NCBI GenBank assembly: GCA_003562655.1
Contig: PWUC01000204.1
Location: 1-6,049, forward strand
Length of the DNA stretch: 6,049 bases
Source: Clostridia bacterium
Lineage (GTDB): Bacteria > Bacillota_E > SLMV01 > PUMD01
Direction of reading: 5' to 3'
A model generated the notes under the pieces. The model worked only from the letters and a program-made list of their open reading frames with translations, did no database searches and had not been told where the DNA came from. Position 1 is the first letter of the stretch. Each line of letters opens with the position of its first letter. Below, piece after piece: positions 1 through 5,034 of the stretch. The position numbers were made by a program, and so were the translations under genes.

Positions 1-114
1 GAGGGCGAGACCCGGGCCACCTACGTCATGTTCAACAACTGCTTCGCGGATTATGCCCCAAAAAATGCCCTGACCATGGCCGGTCTGTTGGGACATGCGC
101 CCCACGGGGACTAA
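1..114 (+). CDS. DUF72 (YecE-like) family protein, C-terminal fragment
   Basis: Frame 1 is open from the window edge to TAA at 112-114 and gives 37 residues. It contains the stretch YVMFNNCFADYAPKNAL, which matches the usual end of DUF72 proteins (a TIM-barrel family including E. coli YecE): a phenylalanine-asparagine-asparagine strand end, then an A-P-x-N-A helix start. The start and most of the protein lie outside the window. The molecular function of the family is not established. The gene runs in the same direction as the L,D-transpeptidase that follows after 66 bases. The call rests on this one short motif, but the motif is distinctive. Confidence 0.75.
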   Translation, partial: EGETRATYVMFNNCFADYAPKNALTMAGLLGHAPHGD

Positions 115-180
115 CGGGACCAGGCGTCGAGTATAGGTACATAGATGGACCCTGGGATCAGATCGGGGAGGTGACACATC

Positions 181-1014
181 GTGCGCACGCGGCTGGCTCT
201 GATGGTCATTGCAGTCTCCTGCGTCCTCATCGCCGGGGCCCTCCTCGAGGCAGGCCCCGGGTGCCGCGTGGACCGGTTTCTGGCTCCTCTCGCGTCGGCC
301 GTGGAGCTGATGGGGTGGATTCAGCTCGATGATGGGCCCGGGGTTCAGCCGGCCTCGGCAGCCCAGGGTCCGCCTGCGGCAGCGCAGGGTCTGCGCTGGG
401 GCGGTTACGGACCGGCGGGACTGGTTGTGCACATAGACGCCGAGAGCCGGTTCCTGCAGCTGTATATGGGGTCGGAGCAGCTTCACAGCTGGCGCGTGGC
501 CGTGGGTAAGCCCGCAACGCCGACGCCCCTGGGCACGTGGCTGGTGACGGACAAGGCGGTCTGGGGCGGGGCCTTCGGTGCGAGATGGAACGGGCTCAGC
601 GTCCCCTGGGGCAGGTACGGCGTGCACGGCACCAACCGCCCCGGGTCGGTTGGGGGGAATCTCTCCGCCGGCTGCGTGCGGATGCTGAACCAGGACGTGA
701 TCCAGCTGTACCGGTACATACCGGTGGGCACACCGGTGGTGATAACCGGACGGGAGCAGGAGCATTTTGGCGGGGTTCCTCGCCCGGTGAGGTTCGCCAG
801 CAGGGGTAGTGACGTGATGCAGCTGCAGCGGATCTTACTGGCTGAGAACCTCTATTGGGGTTCAGTGGATGGTATCTTTGGCGCAGGGACGCTGTCGGCA
901 TTGAGGGCGTACCAGCAGATGACGGGACAAACGGGAACCGGTGATCTTGATCTGAGCACCTGGGAGGATCTGGGGCTCGGTGTGCCCGCTGCGGGCAGTA
1001 TCTGGTTTCGCTGA
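181..1014 (+). CDS. L,D-transpeptidase (YkuD domain) with C-terminal peptidoglycan-binding domain
   Basis: This is a predicted extracytoplasmic enzyme that makes 3-3 or related cross-links in peptidoglycan through a catalytic cysteine. Residues 4-24 form a hydrophobic signal or anchor segment with basic residues before it and no convincing lipobox. A Gly/Pro/Ala/Gln-rich linker runs to about residue 75. The YkuD domain covers about 80-190. Its catalytic motif is visible as H149-G-T-N, then S162-A-G-C165-V-R167-M, so C165 is the nucleophile, with H149 and R167 as the other conserved residues. Residues 203-266 resemble a PG_binding_1 repeat, with RGSDVMQLQRIL, VDGIFGAGT and ALRAYQQ. The GTG start at 181 is set by the strong site GGGGAGGTGA at 165-174. 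The family motif is commonly written S-H-G-C, but here the residue before the glycine is alanine. Family membership is firm. The specific role (vegetative wall, cortex or coat) cannot be told from the sequence. Confidence 0.92.
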   Translation: MRTRLALMVIAVSCVLIAGALLEAGPGCRVDRFLAPLASAVELMGWIQLDDGPGVQPASAAQGPPAAAQGLRWGGYGPAGLVVHIDAESRFLQLYMGSEQLHSWRVAVGKPATPTPLGTWLVTDKAVWGGAFGARWNGLSVPWGRYGVHGTNRPGSVGGNLSAGCVRMLNQDVIQLYRYIPVGTPVVITGREQEHFGGVPRPVRFASRGSDVMQLQRILLAENLYWGSVDGIFGAGTLSALRAYQQMTGQTGTGDLDLSTWEDLGLGVPAAGSIWFR

Positions 1015-1107
1015 CAGTTTTGATCGCGGGCAGGCAGGATATTGCCCCGGCGGGGGAGAAAGGTCAATCAGATGCGCGCAGTACTATGCCAATTGGGAGG
1101 CGCTTGA

Positions 1108-1395
1108 ATGCTGCACAATGATGAGCGTGACACCAGGATCATCCGGGGCGACCGGCTCGATGAGCCAGAACGTTATGACTTCGTCGAGATCCTGCGACAG
1201 GTTTACGCAGCTCTGGAAGAGAGGGGCTATGACCCGGTTCAGCAGCTGGCTCATTATCTTCTCACGGGAGAACCCGCCTACATCACGGCCCATCGCAATG
1301 CCCGGGCCCTGACCGCCCATCTCGAGCGGGATGAAGTGATTGAGGAGATCGTACGTTTTTATGTGAAGAATCACCCCTCCATGAGACACGAGTGA
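1108..1395 (+). CDS. ireB: IreB/UPF0297-family regulatory protein
   Basis: The 95-residue product matches the IreB (UPF0297, YrzL) family along its length. The hallmarks are QVYAALEERGYDPVQQL (31-47), the strongly conserved L-x-G-E-P-A-Y-I (52-59), N-A-R (64-66), and ERDEVIEEIVRFYV (73-86). In Enterococcus faecalis IreB is phosphorylated on N-terminal threonines by the PASTA kinase IreK and acts in cell-wall stress and cephalosporin resistance. The only N-terminal threonine here is T9, which appears to correspond to the second of the two E. faecalis sites. The ATG at 1108 has GGGAGG at 1095-1100 seven bases upstream. The gene usually lies between alaS and ruvX. Here it sits between an L,D-transpeptidase and spoVT, so that arrangement is broken. 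No sigma-A promoter is clear in the 93 bases before it, so it may be co-transcribed with the transpeptidase gene. Confidence 0.9.
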   Translation: MLHNDERDTRIIRGDRLDEPERYDFVEILRQVYAALEERGYDPVQQLAHYLLTGEPAYITAHRNARALTAHLERDEVIEEIVRFYVKNHPSMRHE

Positions 1396-1452
1396 GGGGG
1401 ACGATGATTCCTTCGCCTGGGATGTCACCTCAGGTTGATGTACCCTCCTTCA

Positions 1453-1481
1453 GAATAAACTTCTTCCCCTGCGGGATAATA
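1453..1481 (+). promoter_or_regulatory. Candidate sigma-G (forespore) promoter of spoVT
   Basis: GAATA at 1453-1457 fits the sigma-G -35 consensus GHATR fully. GATAATA at 1475-1481 fits the -10 consensus CATNHTA at six of seven positions, with only the first base differing. The spacer is 17 bases against a usual 18. Transcription would start near 1488, leaving a leader of about 30 bases. B. subtilis spoVT is transcribed by sigma-G, so both position and type fit expectation. The boxes were matched by eye and not scored. Confidence 0.55.
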
Positions 1482-1505
1482 ACTTCGCGAGTAACAATCC
1501 GGTTC

Positions 1506-1514
1506 AAGAGGTGA
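1506..1514 (+). promoter_or_regulatory. Ribosome binding site that fixes the spoVT start at GTG 1520
   Basis: AAGAGGTGA ends five bases before GTG 1520. It overlaps the earlier in-frame GTG at 1511, which has no separate ribosome binding site. The 1520 start also gives an N-terminus (M-K-A-T-G) identical to B. subtilis SpoVT. Confidence 0.75.
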
Positions 1515-1519
1515 ATCAT

Positions 1520-2071
1520 GTGAAAGCGACTGGAGTTGTCAGGAGAATTGATGATCTGGGACGGATAGTCATACCCATCGAGATTCGCCGAACCATAAGG
1601 ATTAGAGATGGGGATCCCCTGGAGATTTTTGTGGACAAGGACGGGGAGGTCATCCTCAAGAAGTACTCGGCGATCATTGATCTCGGCACCTTTGCGGAGG
1701 AGATGACGGACTCTCTTCATGAGGCCAGCGGGCAGGTGGCCCTGATCAGCGACCGCGACTCGATCGTCGCGGTATCGGGAGCCAGGCGCAAGGACTTCAT
1801 CGACAAGCGAGTCAGCGATGCGGTCCTGCGGCCCATGAATGACCGGCAGACGCTGTTTCACAGTGACCCCACCCAGCCATCGGAGATCCTGCTGGAGGAG
1901 GGTGAGGAGAGTGAATTCTCCACCCAGGTGATCGCGCCCATCATTGTGCACGGGGATCCCTATGGGACGGTGATCCTGGCTTCGGTGGAGCGCGACGACC
2001 CGGTCGGCGACACAGAGATGAAGATGGCTCAGTCGGCGGCGGGTTTTCTCTCCCGGTATCTCTCCGAATGA
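1520..2071 (+). CDS. spoVT: Stage V sporulation transcription factor SpoVT
   Basis: SpoVT is a forespore DNA-binding protein that tunes the sigma-G regulon, including genes for SASPs and germination. The 183-residue product is close to the usual length (178 in B. subtilis). Residues 1-50 are an AbrB-type swapped-hairpin DNA-binding domain, with KATGVVRRIDDLGRIVIP and then RIRDGDPLEIFVDKDGEVIL, nearly the same as B. subtilis. Residues about 54-180 form the GAF-like regulatory domain, with ALISDRDSIVAVSGA, IAPIIVHGDPYGTVIL and the terminal AAGFLSRYL. The start is the GTG at 1520, chosen for its ribosome binding site and N-terminal match. Starting at GTG 1511 would add three residues. A candidate sigma-G promoter lies upstream and a strong hairpin downstream, so the gene is probably a single transcription unit. 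Confidence 0.96.
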   Translation: MKATGVVRRIDDLGRIVIPIEIRRTIRIRDGDPLEIFVDKDGEVILKKYSAIIDLGTFAEEMTDSLHEASGQVALISDRDSIVAVSGARRKDFIDKRVSDAVLRPMNDRQTLFHSDPTQPSEILLEEGEESEFSTQVIAPIIVHGDPYGTVILASVERDDPVGDTEMKMAQSAAGFLSRYLSE

Positions 2072-2129
2072 GGTTGACCGGAGTCGGCTCTGCGTAGGTG
2101 ATTTCGAGGGTACGGTGCATTTCTCAGTG

Positions 2130-2164
2130 ATCCGGGCCGGACGGAATGCGCGTCCGGCCCGGAT
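2130..2164 (+). terminator. Perfect 14-bp hairpin after spoVT, probable terminator
   Basis: The arm at 2130-2143 (ATCCGGGCCGGACG) is the exact reverse complement of 2151-2164, with a 7-base loop between them. It lies 58 bases after the spoVT stop. The stem is very GC-rich, but the following tract (GCCCTTTGGG) is a poor U-run. It may therefore be an imperfect intrinsic terminator, a transcript-stabilising hairpin, or part of a switch: 2152-2158 can also pair with 2182-2188. Confidence 0.6.
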
Positions 2165-2246
2165 GCCCTTTGGGCCGGTTTGCCGGACTGTCCTCCTCGG
2201 ACGCGATCCGGGTTGCACCCTCCCCTTCCTGCACTGCAATCCCAGA

Positions 2247-2314
2247 CGGGTGGCGAGCGGAGTCGGTCCGCACCACCCGGGACGGCACAGGCAGTTCCGT
2301 TCGCCACCCGGGTG
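2247..2314 (+). repeat. Short CCACCCG(GG) repeats upstream of the radical SAM gene
   Basis: CCACCCGGG occurs at 2273-2281 and again at 2304-2312, 31 bases apart or about three helical turns. An inverted CGGGTGG lies at 2247-2253. The last copy is part of the 10-base palindrome CACCCGGGTG at 2305-2314. The group ends 12 bases before the candidate -35 box, where an operator could sit. In GC-rich DNA repeats this short can arise by chance. Confidence 0.3.
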
Positions 2315-2326
2315 TGGTCGTTCGCA

Positions 2327-2357
2327 TTGACGAAAGCGGCACCCCGAGCAGTATACT
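2327..2357 (+). promoter_or_regulatory. Candidate sigma-A promoter of the radical SAM cassette
   Basis: TTGACG at 2327-2332 and TATACT at 2352-2357 each match the vegetative consensus at five of six positions. The spacer of 19 bases is longer than the optimal 17. Transcription would start near 2364, giving an untranslated leader of about 80 bases. The near-palindrome TCACC-T-GGTGA at 2419-2429 lies in that leader beside the weak ribosome binding site. Confidence 0.45.
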
Positions 2358-2445
2358 GAAGAGGACGGCATTCCTGAGCATCGGAGTGACCGTTCCCTGT
2401 GCTTTTGAGCTCCGGAGATCACCTGGTGAGCGGGGCTGATACTCG

Positions 2446-4266
2446 ATGCGAACAGACCTGGAGGGCAATGCAGTCGACATCCTGCTCCAACCGACGCCCG
2501 CCCTCAAGCTGAGAAGAGAATACTTTGGCGGGATCGCCCTTGATGCAGAGACAGGTCTTTCGGCCGACCTGGATCGGGCCGCCTTTCAGATTCTCGCTGT
2601 TGTTGCAGAAAACGGACTCATCAGCCGGGCGGATCTGCTCGGGACCCTCTCTCATCTCGGAATTGACGACCCGGAGGGGGCGCTCGAGGTATTGGATGAC
2701 CTGGTTGAACTCGGCTTTTTAATGCGAGGTGCCGGGAAGCGCTGCCCCGCGGAGGGCTCGACCGCAGGGATCGAGGGCACCGGTCCGGATCGCCCTCTCG
2801 TCCTGCCGGATGAGGATTGGCCCGCCCTGAATCATCTGACGGCCCCGGTGACGGTCCACTGGGCTGTCACCTACCGATGTGATTCCCACTGCCCCGACTG
2901 CTATGCCCGCCGTCATCAACGGGGCCACGGCCGGGAGATGAACCCCCAGAAGGCACTGGAGGCGGTGGCCACGCTGGCGCAATGGGGGGTCCTGCAGCTG
3001 GCCATCGGCGGCGGCGAACCCCTTCTCAGGCCCGACCTGGCAGACCTGGCTTCCGCCGCTGCAGAGTCGGGCATGGTTGTGCATGTGACCACGGGGTTGG
3101 CGGACCTGCCGGAGAAGACCGTGAAGGACCTATCGGCGGCGGTGAGCGTTCTGCAGCTCAACATCGACGAACACCGGTTGATGCAGGAACCGGACAGAGA
3201 GATGCAGAGACTGGGGCGCGGTCTGCAGATTGCTGCCGATGCTGGCATTCGAAGCGGCGCCAACCTGAAGCTGGGCAGGACAGCGCTGGCAAACTTCGGG
3301 GCGATTCTGGAGCGGCTGGAAGAATGCGGCTTTGACAGCATCACCCTTCTGCGATACAAGCCTCCCCCCTCGCCTGACCGGTGGCTTGCAGAGAACCCCT
3401 CACCGAAATCGCTGCTGGCTTTCGAGGGCCTTCTGACTGACGTGGCGGCCGAATCGCCCGGGCTTTCGATCAGAGTGGACTGTGCTCTCAGTTTCCTGTT
3501 CCGGCACCTGGAGGGGCAGTGGGCCCGGAATCGAGGCATCAGGGGCTGTGCAGCGGCCCAACGCATCGCCGCGTTGGACCCGGAGGGCTACCTCTTGCCG
3601 TGTTCGCAGCTGGCTGGGCCCCGGTTTCGCGCCGGTAACATTTTCACCGAAGATCCCGGGCGAATCTGGCGGGAATCCGAAGTACTGAGAAGGTATCGTT
3701 TCTTCCGCGAGGAGGCCGCGTTCAGGCGAAGCCAGTGCGGTGTCTGTCGTGCGGATGCCCACTGCGGCGGGTGCCGGGTCTTCGCTCGAGACGCCCTGGG
3801 GCCGGATCCTTTCTGCCCGGAGCCCCTGCTGCCGCCCCTGAAGCAGTTGGGCAGGCGCGGGCGGGAGGTTGACCTCGAACACTACCTGGCGACCGGAGGC
3901 TTCATCAGCGTGGCTAAGTACATGCAGCGATACGGGGTCGGCCAAAGGAGGGCGGTAAAGGAACTGCGCAGCTGTTCTTTTTTGACCGGGGCAGATTCCG
4001 AAGCCGGTTCGGGACGCAGGAAGACGGACCTGTACACGACCCGGGATCGCGAGCTGGTGGCGTCCATCCAGGACACGATCGGATACACCTCCGGGGGCGT
4101 TCCCTTTGCCACCGCGGACCAAATACGCTCCTGGCTGCAGAAGGAGGATCCAGACGTCAGGTATGCGGGCTATCCCCTGTGGCTGCTCAGAGAAGATGCG
4201 CCTGGTGAGATGAGAGGAGTGACAGAAGATGAAGATCATCAGTGTTTCCCGGGGCTTCACCGTTGA
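2446..4266 (+). CDS. Radical SAM/SPASM peptide-maturase-like enzyme with N-terminal PqqD-like domain and extra C-terminal region
   Basis: This 606-residue protein resembles enzymes that modify ribosomally made peptides or proteins by radical chemistry. Residues 15-93 look like a PqqD-type RiPP recognition element: P-A-L-K-L-R-R-E-Y-F-G-G-I, D-A-E-T-G, then a helical stretch ending LVELGFL. The radical SAM core starts near 135, with the cluster motif C145-x3-C149-x2-C152 and GGGEPLLRPDL at 188-198. The SPASM domain has its seven cysteines: C368-x12-G-x4-C386, then C431-x2-C434-x5-C440-x2-C443 and C457, predicting two auxiliary 4Fe-4S clusters. C346 is an extra cysteine. Residues about 470-606 go beyond the usual end. 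Within them 485-508 (FISVAKYMQRYGVGQRRAVKEL) could be a helix-turn-helix. ATG 2446 is the first possible start, because TGA lies in frame at 2437. Its ribosome binding site is weak (GGGG at 2432-2435). The last 38 bases overlap the next gene. Domain calls are firm; the substrate is unknown. Confidence 0.88.
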   Translation: MRTDLEGNAVDILLQPTPALKLRREYFGGIALDAETGLSADLDRAAFQILAVVAENGLISRADLLGTLSHLGIDDPEGALEVLDDLVELGFLMRGAGKRCPAEGSTAGIEGTGPDRPLVLPDEDWPALNHLTAPVTVHWAVTYRCDSHCPDCYARRHQRGHGREMNPQKALEAVATLAQWGVLQLAIGGGEPLLRPDLADLASAAAESGMVVHVTTGLADLPEKTVKDLSAAVSVLQLNIDEHRLMQEPDREMQRLGRGLQIAADAGIRSGANLKLGRTALANFGAILERLEECGFDSITLLRYKPPPSPDRWLAENPSPKSLLAFEGLLTDVAAESPGLSIRVDCALSFLFRHLEGQWARNRGIRGCAAAQRIAALDPEGYLLPCSQLAGPRFRAGNIFTEDPGRIWRESEVLRRYRFFREEAAFRRSQCGVCRADAHCGGCRVFARDALGPDPFCPEPLLPPLKQLGRRGREVDLEHYLATGGFISVAKYMQRYGVGQRRAVKELRSCSFLTGADSEAGSGRRKTDLYTTRDRELVASIQDTIGYTSGGVPFATADQIRSWLQKEDPDVRYAGYPLWLLREDAPGEMRGVTEDEDHQCFPGLHR

Positions 4267-4903
4267 CCACAGCTCCACCTCTTACGAGTTCCTGGCGGTG
4301 GATGAACCACTGAACGCGGAGGACAGGAGGGCAGTGCGCTCCCTTTCGCGGCGGTGCAGGCCTGGTGCGAGAAGGGTCAGTTTCATCTATCATGTCGAGG
4401 GTTACGACATCCCCGGTGGTTGGACCCCCCTGATGCAGGACCACTACGATGTCATGTATTCTGAAAGCTACGACTGGTGGACGCTGGTGATGGCTTTCCC
4501 GGCTGCCGACGAAGAAAGGGCAGAGCTCGCAGGGTATGAGTTTTCCGGCGACGAGGGACTCGGGGTGCAGGTCTACGCGAAGGATGCGCGCGCCATCGTG
4601 GTCATCCACTGCCGGATATCTCCCGGGTTCTTATACGCCCACCTCGAGGAGGGTTCATTCGATGCAGTGGAGGGTGTGGGGGAAGATGTCAGCGCCGAGA
4701 CGGAAGAGGACTTCCTCTTGAACCTGCTGGTGAGGATGCGGAGTCGGCTGATGGCGGGTGATTATCAACCCCTGTACGCGGTCTGGGAGGCATACGGAAA
4801 CCCGCAGGATCGGGGTGAAGAAGAAGCGCCGCCGGAGCCGCCGCACCGGGAGGAGGGTGCGGACATCGCCGCCCAACTGGCCTCCCTGCTCGATCGCATT
4901 TGA
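4229..4903 (+). CDS. Unrecognised acidic protein coupled to the radical SAM gene
   Basis: I do not recognise this family. The 224-residue product is predicted cytoplasmic, with no signal peptide or membrane segment. The N-terminus has D-H-S-S-T-S-Y-E-F at 13-21. Residues 49-90 are rich in aromatics, with VSFIYHVEGYDIPGGW (50-65), HYDVMYSESYDWW (72-84) and then a hydrophobic strand. Residues 108-135 suggest further beta strands. Residues 157-190 are helical, with LLNLLVRMRSRL and YQPLYAVWEAYG. The tail at 191-208 is rich in Glu and Pro and is followed by a short amphipathic helix. There are only two cysteines (C43, C128). The ATG at 4229 is preceded by AGAGGAG at 4213-4219 and lies inside the radical SAM gene, so translation is probably coupled. 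This suggests a partner or protein substrate of that enzyme, but that is inference from position. Confidence 0.82.
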   Translation: MKIISVSRGFTVDHSSTSYEFLAVDEPLNAEDRRAVRSLSRRCRPGARRVSFIYHVEGYDIPGGWTPLMQDHYDVMYSESYDWWTLVMAFPAADEERAELAGYEFSGDEGLGVQVYAKDARAIVVIHCRISPGFLYAHLEEGSFDAVEGVGEDVSAETEEDFLLNLLVRMRSRLMAGDYQPLYAVWEAYGNPQDRGEEEAPPEPPHREEGADIAAQLASLLDRI

Positions 4904-4930
4904 GAAGAGGCAATCCGGCGCCTTGCCTGC

Positions 4931-4983
4931 TCGGGCAGTAGCGCCCCCCCGCCGGGGGGTCGGCTGGCCTCCGGACTGCCCGA
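4931..4983. repeat. GC-rich nested inverted repeat between convergent genes
   Basis: The outer arms TCGGGCAGT (4931-4939) and ACTGCCCGA (4975-4983) are a perfect 9-bp pair. Inside them CCCCCC (4945-4950) pairs with GGGGGG (4954-4959) across a 3-base loop. GCAATC at 4910-4915 can also pair with GATTGC at 4982-4987. The structure lies 27 bases after the stop of the plus-strand gene and 51 bases past the stop of the minus-strand DUF421 gene. Neither side has a run of T, so it is not a textbook intrinsic terminator. It may still stop or protect converging transcripts. Confidence 0.5.
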
Positions 4984-5011
4984 TTGCAGAACGTCACGGC
5001 CAATGCCTGTG

Positions 5012-5030
5012 GGGCATTCTGCCCAATTTT
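5012..5030 (+). terminator. Intrinsic terminator of the radical SAM cassette
   Basis: GGGCA (5012-5016) and TGCCC (5020-5024) form a 5-bp stem with the 3-base loop TTC, followed by AATTTT. The orientation suits the plus-strand cassette ending at 4903. An overlapping alternative stem (AATGCC at 5002-5007 with GGCATT at 5013-5018) competes with it. The short stem makes this a modest call. Confidence 0.45.
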
Positions 5031-5034
5031 CCAT

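Larger units (their letters stand above)
2072..2445 (+). other. 374-base stretch without a convincing gene
   Basis: This is the gap between spoVT and the radical SAM gene. It holds a perfect 14-bp hairpin near its left end, three copies of a CCACCCG-type word, and a candidate sigma-A promoter near its right end. Two open frames cross it. One is on the plus strand from ATG 2146, inside the hairpin loop, to TGA 2437-2439. The other is on the minus strand, with a possible ATG at 2381 and a stop at 2124-2126. Neither has a usable ribosome binding site, a recognisable domain, or third-codon-position composition that stands out from the region, so I do not call them genes. No tRNA or recognisable riboswitch is seen. 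Confidence 0.6.

Noticed and set aside
983..997. TGCCCGC/GCGGGCA inverted repeat near the end of the L,D-transpeptidase gene as a terminator.
   Set aside because: It lies inside the coding sequence, and the nearest T-run (TTTT at 1018-1021) is about 20 bases downstream, too far for an intrinsic terminator.
2124..2381. Minus-strand frame from ATG 2381 with a hydrophobic, signal-like beginning (MLRNAVLFSILLGVPL).
   Set aside because: No ribosome binding site at a proper distance, a low-complexity Arg/Pro/Ser-rich body, third-position GC not above the region, and the 14-bp hairpin falls inside its last codons.
1430..2422. Long minus-strand open frame opposite spoVT.
   Set aside because: It lies antisense to an unmistakable SpoVT coding sequence; the product is Arg-rich and resembles no family. 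Long antisense frames are expected in GC-rich DNA.
2146..2445. An open plus-strand frame of 97 codons that ends in TGA at 2437-2439 and is in the same frame as the radical SAM gene, suggesting a longer protein or TGA read as selenocysteine.
   Set aside because: Its ATG lies in the loop of the hairpin and has no ribosome binding site, the product matches nothing I recognise, and a candidate promoter lies inside it. The PqqD-like domain already starts near residue 15 from ATG 2446, so no N-terminal part is missing.
2468..2512. Mini frame of 14 codons inside the start of the radical SAM gene, preceded by GGAGGG, as a possible peptide.
   Set aside because: The spacing between GGAGGG and the ATG is only 2 bases, too short, and the frame lies wholly inside a well-supported coding region.
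3400..4278. Long minus-strand open frame opposite the 3' half of the radical SAM gene.
   Set aside because: The plus strand carries the conserved SPASM cysteines in frame, so this is a shadow.
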